From Megalonaias nervosa (Eukaryota; Mollusca; Bivalvia; Unionida; Unionidae): a stretch of 64,000 nt of DNA. Positions within the stretch are counted from its first letter, which is position 1; every line of letters begins with the position of its first letter. Positions 22,255 to 37,880 of this stretch are shown here, piece after piece. A model generated the notes under the pieces. That model searched no databases, had not been told where the DNA came from, and saw nothing but the letters and a program-made list of their open reading frames with translations. The translations under genes were made by a program, and so were the position numbers. The stretch covers positions 1 through 64,000 of the forward strand of contig JAECUM010016763.1 in assembly GCA_016617855.1 (NCBI GenBank). The letters run 5' to 3'.

Positions 22255-25200
22255 AGGAGCATGGAATGTTCGTACTCTCATGAATAGAGATATGGGGGCA
22301 AGACCCCAAAGACGAACAGCCCTTATCGCCAGAGAACGATACAATATCGTCTTTGCAGCACTCAGTGAGATTCGATTTGCTGGGGAGGGATCGCTGACGG
22401 AGATAGGAGGTTGGTACACCTTTTTCTGGAAGGGAAAAGCAGAAGAGGAGGAGAGGATCCATGTAGTGGGATGTGCCATTAGGACAAGCTTACTGAGCCA
22501 CCTCCAGACCTACCAACGTACTTCAACGAGAGACTCATGAAACTCCGCCTCCCTTTGAGAGGCAAACGCTTCCTGACAACCATAAGTGCCTATGCCTCAA
22601 CCATGACATGCCCAGATGAAACAAAGGAAGAGTTTTATACCGACTTTGACTCTATCCTCGGGTCTGTTCTAGCCAATGACAAACTGTTTTTGCTGGGTGA
22701 TTTCAACGCCAGAGTTGGCATGGACCACTCTCAGTGGAGTGGTGTGATCCGGAAACGTGGAGTTGATATGGACCAATTTCAGTAGAGTGGTGTGATCGGG
22801 AAACATGGAGTTGGCAAAATGAACATCAACGGTCTGCTTCTCCTGAGCAAATGTGCTGAACACAGCTTTGTGATCTCCAACATCAAATTTAAACAAGTGG
22901 ACAAGTACAAGACAACGTGGATGCACGCAAGGTCTAAGCACTGGCGTCTCATAGATTATGTCATCACTAAGCAGAGGGACATCAGAGATGTGCTCATCAC
23001 TGGAGCCATGCGTGGTGCAGAGTGCTAGACTGACCACAGACTTGTCCAAACCAAGCTTAACCTGCAAATCATTCCTCACCACCACAAGCGACCCCAAAAG
23101 GTGACACCTGTCTTTAACACAAGCAAGATAGAGCACCCGGAACACAAGCTGGAGTTCAAAATCAACAACAAGCTGTCTGCCAAAGGACCACCCAAAAGAA
23201 AAATTGACCCAACTCAAAGAGATGGTGACGGAATCAGCTAAGACACTCCTGTTTCGTAGAACAAGCGTCCACCATGGCTGGTTCGATGAGTATGATAAGG
23301 ACATCAAGATCTGATTGAAGAAAATGACAAGGCATGCTCTGAGTGGCAGAAAGACCAAAATTTTATCTTCAGGAGAGACAAGTGCAAGCACCTGTAGACA
23401 AGGGCTCAACGGGAACTCAGCAAAATGCATGATCGATGGTGGGAAAATAAGGCTAAGGAAATCCAGTAATATGCTGATATGAAGAACTCCAAAATGTTCT
23501 TTGATGCCATTAAAGCTGTTTATGGCAATCCCAGATCAGGATCCACCCTCTGCTCTTCAAAGATGGCACCTCAACCACCAAAAACATAGAAGGGATAAAA
23601 GCAAGATGGAAACAGCACTTCAGCCAGCTCATCAATCGTACATCCGATGTCGGTAGAGCAACACTACAGCAAAATCCATCAAAGACCAGTCTGTGAAGAG
23701 TTGGATAAGGCGTGGAAGGATATTGAACAGATGAACTGCTGCAGAGTACCAAGTAAAGCTGGAATCCCTGCAGAGGTATTCAAGGCTCTTGGCACAAAAT
23801 TATTTCCAGCTTTCCATAACATCCTCACTAGCATTTGGGACGAGGAGGAGATGCCTGCAGATCTACGAGACGCCACCATCATCTCACTATATAACAAAAA
23901 AAGGCTAGAGCTGATTGCAACAGCTAAAGAGGAATTTCTCTGCTCTCCATTGCAGGGAAGATTCTTGCCCGCGCCATCCTGAACAGACTTGTCGCAACCA
24001 TCTCAGAGGAACTGTTTCCTGAATCACAATGTGGATTCCTCCCAGGCTGCAGCACAGTCGACATAATCTTCACTGTGATGCCAATACGGGAGAGATGCTT
24101 GGAACAGAATATGGATCTCTATACAGTGTTCATCGATCTCACCAAGGTTTTTGACTCTGTAAATAGAGAAGCCCTATGGTTCGTCCTTGAAAAACATGGC
24201 TGTCCCAGAAAGTTCACCACCCTTATCGAGTTGTTCAATGACGACATGACAGCAGAGGTCTTGACAAATGGAGAGTACTTTGGCGTCTCGACCGGAGTGA
24301 AGCAGGGCTGTGTGCTCGCACCTGCGCTGTTCAACCTCTTCTTCACCCAAGTCATACTCCATGCAGTGAAGGGCCTATACATTGGAGTCTACATCAAGTA
24401 TCGCCTTGATGGATACTTGCTTGACTTGCGCCGGCTCTCTGATAAAACAAAGGCACTGTTTGCAGACGACTGTGCACTTATGGCACACAAGGAATACTAC
24501 CTACATACCATTGTGAATAAGTTTTCCGAGGCATCCAGTGTGTTTGGTCTGACAATAAACCTGGATAAAACAGAGGTACTCCTTCAGTCATCTCCTTACA
24601 CGAACCCACCCCAACCACTATCAAGATCGAGCGGAGACAGTTGAAGAACGTGGAGAGCTTTATATACCTGGAAAGCACAAAGTCTTCAGATGGGTCGCTG
24701 GACAATGAAATTACAAACAGGATCCAGAAGGCAAGACAAGCCCTAGGAAGTCTTAGTGTCAGAGTCCTGCATCAAAAAGACATTCGGATGCCCACCAAGA
24801 TCAAGGTCTATAAAGCTGTCGTCCTCACCACCCTGCTTTACAGCTGTGAAACCCGGACTGTATACTGCAGGCATGTGAAGCAGCTCGAGTAATTCCACAC
24901 GCACTCACTATGATCAATCATACGCATTAGATGGAAAGACAGGGTGTCCAGCTTAGAAGTCCTCAAAAGGGTCCGTGTTCCGAGCATTGAGGCACCACTG
25001 TTGAGATGGTCTGGCCACGTCATTCGGATAGAGAAGACCAGATTACCGAGATAGTTATTCTATGGTAAGCTCAAGCAGAGAAAACCGAAACGAGGATGCC
25101 CCAGGAAAAGGTACAAAGACAACTTTAAGTGTAACTTGAAATGGTGCGGAATCCAACCCAGCTAGCTGGAAGATTCGGCGAAGGAAAGGTCTACATGGCG

Positions 25201-25435
25201 CACGCTCATTACAAAGGCTGTTGAAGTCGTGGAGGATGACCGCCTCCAACGGCTCGCAGCCTTGTGAGAAAAACGGCACATAGCACCATCCCAGAGAATC
25301 ACGTCTACAGACTTCCCATGCCTGACCTGTAACATCCTGTGTGCTTCCAGTTTCGGACTCAGAAGCCACATGCGTAGTCACCGTGGTTACACATCTAGCG
25401 TCATCATCGAATACGATGGACAACCGAAGATTTAA
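22255..25435 (+). pseudogene. LINE endonuclease / reverse transcriptase polyprotein
   Basis: Makes and integrates the element's cDNA. The endonuclease begins GAWNVRTLMNRDMGA (about 22258), with ALSEIRFAGEGSL (catalytic Glu, about 22359), LLGDFNARVGMDHS (about 22695) and LIDYVITKQRDIRDV (about 22950), and TDHRLVQTKL near 23030. The RT has KAGIPAEVF (23755), CGFLPGCSTVD (24031), FIDLTKVFDSVNREALW (24131, motif A), GVKQGCVLAPALF (24297) and the catalytic LFADDCALM (24459). A C-terminal finger follows at about 25325 (CLTCNILCASSFGLRSHMRS). It is broken by stops at, for example, 22785 and 23028, by many frame changes, and by an in-frame 48-bp duplication carrying a TAG. Confidence 0.9.
22722..22818 (+). 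repeat. 48-bp tandem duplication inside the LINE endonuclease
   Basis: Two head-to-tail copies starting GGACCA at 22722 and 22770, a spacing of 48 bp (16 codons), with several differences between copies. The second copy carries TAG in frame (CAG TAG AGT). It duplicates the block after the LLGDFNARVG motif. Confidence 0.8.
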
Positions 25436-25499
25436 TCAAAGGAAGAAGAAATCACCAAAAAGGAGGAAAGGCAGTAGCAGGTCCTGTAAATATAGACTT

Positions 25500-27180
25500 C
25501 TTTGAGAAATCATGTAATTGGGACTAAATGATCGTCCGAAACGTACGTTTTTTGCTGTAGACATAGGTTTTGTTTTACGTGCAGAAATGTACTTGTGTTT
25601 GCTACAAATGCACTTATTATACGACTTTTACTGTGCTTACCAATAAATATGCATCTACCTCAGTACGAAATCCCTGTAACGAAATATTTTGTACTTCGTG
25701 ATTTGTTTCCTAACTATTTTAATCAGTGTTTTACACACTCCTATTGATCGTTTTTAAATGATATAAAAACCACCGCATTTCGGAAGCTGCATAACATGAT
25801 TGCATAATGAAAAATAAGAAAAGACACAAATGCATATATAAATTAAAATAATCGTAATTATTTACCTTACCTCCTTAATTACACGTGTACGTTGCGCACA
25901 GAAATTAAAAACATGAGTCATATATCACAAAAATAAAATCATCAGAAAAAAAAACAAACACTCGCTTTATCACAAACAAGAGCAACAACGTCTTTATCAT
26001 GTCATATACATAGTCAAGATAAAATTATGTGCCATATGTGTTCCACTTAGTCTGCGACAACACAAAATATGTAACTCTTGCCAAAAGAACTAACCAGCAA
26101 ATCTTATGATTGCAATAGATGTTTAGCTGCCCGAAAAGAAAACCTTCATACTTACTGTAATCAACCAAAACATTATCCTTGCTTAGAAGGCAAATATTTA
26201 ATACAAGCTAAAAATGGTGAATGGTGTTCAATCGATATTATTAGAGGAGACACAAAAGTGGAAAAAAATGCTGAATGATTGAGTTGAACGTAAAACGGAC
26301 TTGCAACGTTCTTCATTCTGATCAAAGAGAATGCAAACGCCTTGGTAGGAGGCCTCTATACACTGTTTCTTTTATTTTGAAAACTTAATACTTCTATACA
26401 GCACGAGAACATAAATGTATGATAAGGGGTTGATATGATAACAACTTTTGAGCAGCTAAATGTTAAATAACATTCAAGCAGCCAAATTCACCAAAATTCA
26501 GTGACTGCTGTTTAAATACGGTAGTTTTTAAGACCATACGGCTTGAATACTCATCTATCCACATACTTGTAATACTTTTATTATAATTTATACCGCTGCC
26601 AAAAATAAATAATGCAATAATTAATTATATACTCTTTTAAGTGATAAATATTGTCTGCTAGTTACATATACTATTTTGTTTGTACTAAAAACAGTTAACC
26701 TTAAAGTTCGAAAGCATCAATAAGTCTTATGCAGTTCTATCTGCCAAGTGTTTGTATCACATCATGACAACTTGGGGAATTTGCGGAATAATGAATATAT
26801 AATTTCATATGATCTTGAATTGTATGTGTGCATAGATAGCGCACCTGCCTCCAGGCATTTGTAAATAAGGAAATTACATATAAACATGATATAGTCTCAT
26901 TTTGTTAGCTTGATTCACTTCATCATCATCACCATCACCATTTCCTTCCGTAGAAGATTGAATTAGATACTAATTTAACATAACTAATAACTTGATTACA
27001 ATCAGAAAACTGCCATATGTAAAAACACACCAATACAAACATAAACGCTAATATATACAATATTAGAAAGATGTAGTGAAACAATGAGACAGATAGGCTG
27101 TTTCAAAATAAATGTGTACAGCAACATCTTGCTTAGAACTGACATAGTTATTACCAAGTTTACAAACACACGCACATGCA
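25500..27180. other. no gene recognised
   Basis: AT-rich. One short plus-strand frame at 26078-26278 encodes a Cys-containing peptide (DCNRCLAARKENLHTYC, then PCLEGKYLIQAKNGEWCSID). Its Cys/His spacing could be a zinc-binding piece, but I do not recognise it and it may be chance or a transposon fragment. Confidence 0.4.
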
Positions 27181-27212
27181 CACATGTTAATACACACACA
27201 CACAAACACACA

Positions 27213-27216
<4 letters not shown>

Positions 27217-27261
<45 letters not shown>
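27217..27261. repeat. (TA)n microsatellite
   Basis: About 45 bases of TA dinucleotide, preceded by CA-rich and followed by GT-rich sequence. Confidence 0.98.
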
Positions 27262-27263
<2 letters not shown>

Positions 27264-27351
27264 AGAAAGAGAGAGTGTGTGTCTGTGTGTGTGTGAATGT
27301 GTGCGTGTGTTTTTTATTTTTAACGTTGGTTTAAAAAATTTTCATTCATTT

Positions 27352-27597
27352 TGCTACGATGTCCTCAGTGTGGCAGTTTATAGTGATGTCTAGAACTGGG
27401 ACAGCATGCCGCGGACATATAGTATGATGTCCCACCCAGCCACTTTATCCTGACACCAGGCCGACCAGTCCTAAGCTCTTTACTATGAACTTCAAGTGAG
27501 GCTTTTGAATAAGTTTTTGGTATGACTCGGCCGGTGTTCGAAGCCGTGACCTCCCGCATCCGAGACAGACGCTCTAACCACTAGGCCACCGGAGCTG
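27352..27597 (-). mobile_element. tRNA-headed SINE, copy 1
   Basis: Read on the minus strand it begins with a tRNA-like head. The A-box-like part is TGGCCTAGTGGTTAGAGC (just below 27597) and the B-box-like part is GGCTTCGAACACCGG (about 27535). A body follows with CCCACCCAGCCACTTTATCC and GACACCAGGCCGACCAGTCC on the plus strand, conserved with copy 2. Pol III would transcribe it; a LINE would copy it. The body resembles, from memory, common bivalve SINEs. It is about 245 bp long. Confidence 0.85.
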
Positions 27598-27599
27598 TA

Positions 27600-29235
27600 C
27601 CAGAACGAGATATTTTAGCAGATAATGCATGCAATATAACTAGAGATAAATCCCCCATTTTCACCACACCTCTTGTCAATTAAGGTAGCCATCAGCGTTC
27701 GACAAAGCACGAATGGTAAACTCCTGCTATCTAGATTATCTTAAGCTCATGGCAACCAATGTGCTATTTTGTTTGCCGAAATAAAGTACCTTTATATGTT
27801 ACATTGTATTTCCTCTCCCACTTGCTATATTTTTGTAAACAACGTTTGTGTTCCTTGCGTAAAACAGTCTGCCCTTTAATCTTTGTTTCTAGAACCGAGC
27901 ATTGTGTAGACAAGATGCGAATTATATGATCATATTTTTACTTGTGTGTCGTACAATACTTACGATACAATAAAAGATGCTGTCTGAAAGAGTCATTGAA
28001 TAGGTACAGTAGAAAATTGTCTCACTGGTGTTGACTGTTGTCACCAAAGCAGCAAACGAATGACGTGGATATCATCAGGGAATTTTATGACAGTGGTATT
28101 CAATTTATATTCATTTTAAATTCCAGCTCTATCAACATATTTACCATTCCCCCTATCCACACCACATACCTATATTTATGTATCTGTGCGACATATTTAC
28201 TATTTGTGCAATGCTGGATATCACAAATTCACCTTTTTGATCCAATGCGGTGTTTTCATTGCTCTTGATGATCAACGCGAAATATGACCTTGAGAAAGGT
28301 GTTCAGTTCTATTTTTTACACATCATTTTGTACTCAAGAAAGAGCATACCGTTGTTTCATAAGTCTATGAAAGCGATACTGATGTTTTCTGATTCTGTAA
28401 TACCATGCTTTCAGATAAGGCCAAAAACTACCATTCCCTTAAGGTTTCCTGGTTTCAATTCCACAAACGCTCACTCTACTGTCGTAGCTGCAGTCGACAT
28501 GAAAAAGGCGAAAGGAAATTAATAACATTTTCTGTAACAAATTTTTGTCATCAAGTTCCAATAATTTGTTTTCTAATACCATTGTAAACTGTCACAAATT
28601 TCGATGTCAACTCCATGGCAAGTCCCCATTGCAGCCTCTCACTATGTCCAGACAGAAGCAGTTCACCTTATATTAGTCTAACTTTGGATAGAATCTGCAT
28701 AGTCATTCAGATGTTGAAAGTTTGCCTGCTGCAAAATTTGCCAAATGTTACAATTACTGAAAATTACATATATTAATCCTCTGTCCCATGAGTGGAATAA
28801 CGTCCCATAAGTGGAATAATTCGTATTATTAAGTGATAATAGTGAAAATGAATGACAGGTGTTTACCTCGTTTCATTCATAAAATTGCAATAATCATGAG
28901 CTTATCAGATGTTCAAAATTTACTTCATTTTATGATGTAAGATAAAGTTTGTATTAAAAGGTTGAAATATTAAGAGTTTTCTTTTGTTTTTAGGTTACAT
29001 ATAGTGTAAAGATATATATAAAGTGCATTACCATAGTAATGCAGTCTCAATTGCTGGATGAAATTGAGTAGTCAGCATTAGAAAATCCGGACCACGACGA
29101 GACGCGAAGAATCACCATACCCTAAAACGAGGCAGAATCTATTTTTTCAGAGGGTTCATGGTTACCGTAGCGCTAGTGAATGTGATTTATGATTTAGATT
29201 TTTTAACGTAGCTTTAACAATTGCTCAGTCATATC
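27600..29235. other. no gene recognised
   Basis: Sequence between the two SINE copies. No frame resembles a known protein. A short repeat CCCAT(A/G)AGTGGAATAA occurs twice near 28785-28820. Confidence 0.5.
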
Positions 29236-29499
29236 GCTACGATGTCTGCAGTGTGACAGTTTATAGTGATGTCTAGCACTGGGGCATCATGCCGCAGACA
29301 CGTAGCATGATGTCCCACCCAGTCACATTATCCTGACACCAGGCCAACCAGTCCTAACACTAACCTCTTAATGCTGAGCTTCTAACGAGGCAGCTGTTAG
29401 TACCATTTTTAAAGTCTTTGGTATGACTCGGCCGGAGTTTGAACCCGCAATCTCCCGCATCCGAGGCGGACGCTCTAACCAATAGGCCACCGGAGCGGT
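29236..29499 (-). mobile_element. tRNA-headed SINE, copy 2
   Basis: Second copy in the same orientation as the one at 27352-27597, with the same head (CCGGTGGCCTATTGGTTAGA read on minus) and a B-box-like GGGTTCAAACTCCGG (about 29440). The body shares GATGTC-AC/GACACCAGGCC blocks. It has an extra segment of about 15-20 bp near 29360-29410 relative to copy 1, so the two are not one recent duplication. Confidence 0.85.
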
Positions 29500-30739
29500 C
29501 TAGCAGTAGTGAAGAAATTTTGACACCAACATTAAATAAAATTCTCACGGCGACATTATTTTTTGATAGGTATAATTTAATGTCTCACTACAAACAATAT
29601 TAGAGTTTATTTATAATCAGAATGTGTTACCTGGCAATGCGTCCTTTCGATCGCTATTGGACCGATAGTAAAACAGGTCCATTGCACTACACACATAAAC
29701 GCTGAACACAAATGTTGTCCAGGGTGCAGGTGTTCCGCATCTGCCTTATACATTTCTTTCCGAACGCTCCAACCCCAATCTCCTCCTTGAATCTAATACG
29801 CTTAAATCAACTTTTTATTTTCGCGGTTAGTGGAGATAATTATATGGGTCGTGGTTTCGGTTAAAACTTGTAGTTTGTGTCCATCTTCTCTTTTACATCC
29901 ATGGCATGACTCACTTTGCAATTGTATAACTAATAGAACGTTAATAAAGGTATGGGAGGTATTGAACTCTTAAAAGACTTTCTATTAATAGTGTTTCGTC
30001 CTTCTACACTCTATGTTTCCTTCTTAAAAGGTATATTCTTAATATTTTTCTGAACCTAACGTCTCTGACAAATAGGAACCATCATTCGTATCTGGTTTCT
30101 AAAGCAACTCCTGACTAAGCTTTCATTGTTGGTCATCCTTTCGTTTAGATAATTGCGCACAGATTAGAAATCAATGACTTCTTCAGTCTTGATTTATACA
30201 TACATACATACATACATACATCCATCCATACATACATACATGCAAACATAGATACATACGTCGTTACGCATCCTTCTACCAATATCTGATCCCATCTGTA
30301 CTTATTCTTGAAAAATAGCACACGATTCACTTATAAAACTTTAAAATGAATGAGTCATTCAATTCTTTAAGCTGACCTCAACTGACATCGAGGTACTTTA
30401 ACACTTTTCATAATAAGCCAGTGTCACAAGGAACACAGCCATTTGCCTGCCATTACTGTCATTAATGTGCATAGGATTATTTAATTTTGATAAAAAAATT
30501 AAGAACAATTCAGAGCGTTAAGAGGCTGCAGAACTTGTTATTTCCCCTTTCATTAGTCTTTACGGAAGAAAAAATATAAGCAAGATTGTACTTCCGAAAT
30601 CGAATGAAATGGAATAATTGCACGCGATCTCGACTCTATTATGGGCAAATCATTTTTCAAGTTTGTCATTACCTGACAATACGTATCCGTATGATGAGAA
30701 TTATTGCCAGATGGTCCTGTAAAATAAAACATAGAAACT

Positions 30740-30740
<1 letters not shown>
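29500..30740. other. Non-coding with an (ACAT)n tract
   Basis: Nothing recognisable apart from a CATA/CATC tetranucleotide stretch at about 30196-30240. Confidence 0.5.
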
Positions 30741-32760
<2,020 letters not shown>

Positions 32761-33585
32761 AGTAGTATATAATCATTTAATGAAATGAAATCAGCGCTAA
32801 GTCTTGTAATAAATATAACAACCCATGAAATGTAATGCTCATTGGTTCGTATATAGTGATTATTATCACATGTTGACACCTCTATTTCTATTTAATCAAA
32901 CTGGCCTTGTTCCATGTTGTTGCTGCTTTGACAGAATCTCGTTGTCATATTAATTTTGTCACTGTTTACTTCGCAAAAGATATTTGTAAATCATCCTTTA
33001 ATATATACATCATAAAGTACAGCGGAAATATCAGTTTCTCACACCTCCCTTTAATATTACAGGTATAGTTGTCCCAAGAGACTAAGAGATCCTCTTCTTA
33101 TTATAAAGTACGTATTATCCAAGAAAGGGATCGTATTAGAATAAAATCTCATTAATAATTGCTCATATTTATCATGAATCATGAAAGACACAATTTGTTA
33201 ACATCTGTAAATATTTTCCTAATTGTTGTTACTCTAAATAAGTTCACAACGTTTCAGTACGAAAATTAAGTATATTATCAATTATACTCGAAACATACAA
33301 AGTAAATATTCAGCGTATGTCTATTTTTTTATACCATTGCTTTCACCAGATAACGTTTATAGAATGACCAGTGTTATAATAAGCTAAGTGAAAACAGTTA
33401 TATCTAATTACATACTTTTATGGTTTTTTATCATTAGGTATTACACTTTGTATATATGATAGCTGACACAATATTCAGTATTCCGTTTACAGTTTATACC
33501 GTTTATTCGGTGCTGTGTTTCACATCCTCAGCCTGTTAAAACTGATGCTATTTCTGTTTATTAGGAATTAAATTTAGCCAGCCTG

Positions 33586-33664
<79 letters not shown>

Positions 33665-33840
33665 TGTGTGTGTGTGGAGATTGATTAACTCATGTATCTA
33701 TTTTACCATTTAATTGTCTCACATTTTAATTATCTCCATTGTATAAATGATATTTCTTACATGGTTATTTAATATAACGCGAAAGAGAAGAAACTTACAT
33801 GGATTCAAAACCACAAACAAACTACAGACAATAAGAAGAG

Positions 33841-33874
<34 letters not shown>

Positions 33875-36800
33875 CAGCTCTATTCATCAATTATCAATAC
33901 TTATCGTCAGTGATTATGATAATCATCACATACATCTACCTCGTCTTCTTATATAATGTTCAAAGCCTCTTGAAACTAACTATTTCAATCATGTTAAATC
34001 AACAATGTATAATTTAAGGAATCCAAGTAATTCATCAGAAATATTACAGATATTATTTGTAGAGAAGATAACAGTAACTGACCTGTCAGCTATGCTGCTC
34101 CCATTTACACACAGCGGAGGTAACGCGGACAAGCAAGATGGCTTATAGACATCTATGACATCCACGTAATATACCGGTTGTGTTTATAGAATGGGACATA
34201 TGGGCCCATATTGACAGATTGCATTACTAGTTCCTTCTAACATCAGAATTTGAAACAGAATCTGAAAATTCAGTGATCGATATCATGAATCAACCTGGGA
34301 GTGCAGTGGTCGATCGGTCAAGTATTCCTTCTTTCCATTGGACTTCTTGCTGTGTAGTGCTTGACCAATGACCTTAAATTCACCAACACATATATAACAT
34401 GGTGGAATAAATTGACCTAATCATGCGGCATTTTCAAACTATCCATGCTTCTCACTAAACTTTACATTTCCTGCATCATATATGCCACCTCTACTCAATA
34501 TGCCTGTTATATGTAGGTGTTAACATTTCTGATGACATTTGAGATAGTTTGCATTGAGATTACAGCCGTTTTGGCGTCATAGGTTAGCGCGTTTTTTTAC
34601 ATTTGTGGTGATTGTAAGTTGACAAATAAAGGTCGACGTTCATCACCTAATTGTTACAGCACTCGATTGCACTTTGGCTTTGATGCTTTATTCCTCTTGC
34701 TACAACTACTACCCTGAGAGAGAGAATCTATACAATTAGAATTACATTTATCAATGAAAATATATACAAGGAAAAGCTGTATAAATGGGATATTATTGTA
34801 TGTTGATTGTTTTGAGACTTAATGCGCCCTTGTACCTATGTTCTAATTTATAGCAAGCAATATGTGACTTTTGCAAACGACGCGAACCCGTAACGCACTT
34901 TTCGCATCCTGCAGGTTTCACGATCTTATAGATAACCTGTTTTATATTGCCCCTATCATTGTTTGAAATCACATGTCAGCAAGCTTGAACAATTACACTT
35001 GATGTGAAATTCTGAAGCATTAGTAAGCGCTCCTGTTGCTCGTGAAGTATTTAGACCACGAACGAGAGTGTTTTGTTCAGAAATTTTGATTGATAGTATC
35101 CCCAAAAAGCTAAACTCTGTAAGCAAAGCTTCAAACTACCGCAACAAACTCTTAGTAATATTTCGAGAATTAATCATGACTGTCAGCATGCAAAAGGAAA
35201 GAGAAGCAAAGCAAGGAACTCGTGAACTAACTTGCTATCTCGATAACAAACTAACTAAAGCTAACTTACTCGTTACATTTACATATTTTGAAACCGATTA
35301 GAATCGATTTTATTTATATGAGTATGATTAACTTTAACTTTAGCAATCATTATTTCATAAAGAGGTACCAAGGTGTCCACTTACGTTATTCTCCATATGT
35401 TTCAGGATCTTTATTTACAAAATATAAATTTCAAAACAATATCATCTTCTGTTGAATGGTGTTGTTCGTTAAAAACCATTAAAAATATGCAACACAGTCC
35501 TTGAATAAATGGTACATTTACTTATGGCAGTACATTTATGCGTGCAAACTTTCCTGTTTATGAATCTACATACATACATACATACATACATAGCTTGTAA
35601 ATTACAATATATAGGTATTGGCCCAAGTGTCAACACATATGTATATACAATATCTAGGATAATAACAAATTCGATAATATGTTTCAATTATCGCAGTGCT
35701 TTTGCAATGAAAGACGGTGATGATGCCATCACGCTAATTCATGTGTGAGTACATTATCCGTTTCAGGAAATGGGACATTAAACCTTTTAAAATAATTAGG
35801 GTTGATGTAGATCCGTACATGTACACAACGATGTTAGAAGTTTGATGCATGCACAGGTTGTAGGGGAGGTGCAGGTTTGGCATGGGTGAGGGGAACTTTT
35901 AAATAAATTAAAATATTTTTTTTAAATTTTACGAATCACATGTTTGATAATTAGAATGATGCTTCTGGTCAAAAGAAAAAAAATTGCAATGTGTAACCGA
36001 CATCGGTCTCTGCGCGTATACATAGAAGAACAGATTTATGGGCTGGAAACACTTTAACACAACTCTCCGGAGATAGCTTCATGAAGAATGCTATTTGATT
36101 ATATTTTGTTTTCCAAAATTATTTGAAAATATAACGTGAATAACTAAAATTTTTCATTAAGGAATGGAGTTACATTCTAAAGAAGAAAGGATGCAATTTC
36201 CAACCCTGCCTGGACCTCTGTGAAAGACACTTTGCTTTAATTGCCTCAACACTATATAACACTTTCATGCCTTAATGTGCTAGACACTAATTAACAACTA
36301 ATCGCTAAGAAGAAAATTACTGAATATTGATATCGTTTCACAGATTACAAAACGGGCTTCTAATGACAAAGCTGGAGGAGGACAAACTAATAAGGCGCCT
36401 ACATTATTTCGAATGTGCACATCTAGTCAGTAACTTTAGAATTATTCGTCTCAATTTTTATTTTAACTTTATGAATATAAGCAGGTGAGCCTTGCGTGCA
36501 ATATACAACAGGAAATGTGCTTATCTAGTGTATGCAGTAAAATTCGAACTTTCTCAACATATTCAATGGCGCCTTATCAAACGATTGCCATGTAAAAATG
36601 GGTTATCTTAATAGATCGTGGGACGTGCTGGATGTGCAAAGTGCTTTCTAGGCTCTCGTCGCATAGACGATTAAAGTACTATTTGCGATAAATCTGAACG
36701 TAGATGCAGTGGTGCAATGTGGCAAAATAACTGACATGAAATAATATCCCATTTAACCATGCAGCTTTTACTGGTATTAATTTTCATTGATAAGTGTAAT

Positions 36801-37524
36801 TCTTATTACAAAGACTCCCCTTCTTTCTGTCAGAGTAGCGGTGATAGCACAAAATTAAAGCATCCAAGCTAAGGTGCCTCCAATGCTGTAAATTATGTAA
36901 GGAGCTTTTGCCTTTATTTGTTAAATTGCAACCATTATGATGGTAAAAGTGATGAATACGTTAACTTGTGATGCCAAGATAGTCATATTTCCCGTAAAAC
37001 TCTCTGACATATCATAAAATATATCAAAGCCTTCATATAACCAATATACTGAGCACAAGTAACATCGATGATACAGGAAATAAATAACGTTGTAAAGAAA
37101 CACGCATAGTTTGAAACTGTGCAGAATTTAGGCCAATTTATTTCGGAATATTATAGGCGGCGGTGAGCTAGAAGGCACTGGAATAGTATCATTAAGTCTG
37201 ATTTGGATTTTTTTTTCCTGGTATAGGTCACATTCTCTATCCTCTATGATTTTGTCCCTATTTTATCAAGCAAGCAACATACTATGTGCAACCTTAATCC
37301 TTGAAAGTGAAGTTTTCAGCTGTATTATTGTTTGTACCTATACTGCACAGAAACAGAACCTAAGCATTGATTTTTACTATACAGCGTCTACACTGTATGA
37401 TATAGTTTTATTTCCTATAGCAGGGAATTTGTACTGGCTGAGTATTATTTTCCCTCGCAGGGATTTCGTACTGGGAGAGGAAATTGTAGTAGAGAGTATA
37501 TGTTATATCGACGAATTGTCGCTT

Positions 37525-37527
<3 letters not shown>
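32761..37527. other. Long stretch with no gene recognised
   Basis: About 4.8 kb of AT-rich sequence without a recognisable protein on either strand. It holds a (TA)n tract at 33589-33661, an (AAT)n tract at 33842-33874 and a CATA tract at about 35566-35591. Short open frames (for example 35068-35301) have no recognisable content. Confidence 0.55.
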
Positions 37528-37567
<40 letters not shown>

Positions 37568-37700
37568 TTGGTTGAATTTTAACGGCGCACCAGCACTATG
37601 AGGCTATTTAGCGCCATACAAAAGGTTCTATCTTTCATCATTAAAAAGTGGTAAAAGGTTTCGTATAGACCAGCGATACGAAACCAAACAGTTGAAAGTA
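37528..37700. repeat. (TG)n tract followed by SINE-like sequence
   Basis: About 39 bases of TG, then GGTTGGTTGAATTTTAACGG and GCACCAGCACTATGAGGC, a sequence of the style seen in dispersed mollusc repeats. Only one copy lies in this window, so the repeat nature is inferred. Confidence 0.4.
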
Positions 37701-37880
37701 AAACGATAAAATGGTAACGGTGATAAATAAATAGTTTCCCGATCAACGGGGAGTGCAAATGATGTATGACAACGAAAACAGATGAAAGGTAATTAAAATT
37801 AGCAACGGTATATATAGCACATAAAACTGCACAAGGTGATAGCATAAAAGCTATATATATATACTGGGGAAAATTTCTCA

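Larger units (their letters stand above)
21400..25490 (+). mobile_element. Non-LTR retrotransposon (LINE), full-length but decayed
   Basis: One plus-strand element: a GC-richer 5' leader (about 21400-22240), an apurinic-type endonuclease, a reverse transcriptase and a C-terminal C2H2 finger, with the stop at about 25433. The ends are estimates; no poly(A) tail or target-site duplication was seen. Base composition is clearly higher in GC than the flanks. Its protein resembles the widespread invertebrate proteins often labelled craniofacial-development-protein-2-like. I cannot name the clade. Confidence 0.85.

Noticed and set aside
27520..27597. Functional tRNA gene
   Set aside because: The tRNA-like head is attached to a conserved SINE body, occurs twice, and I could not fold it into a full cloverleaf by eye.
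35068..35301. Plus-strand ORF of 77 codons
   Set aside because: No recognisable domain or neighbours; length is expected by chance.
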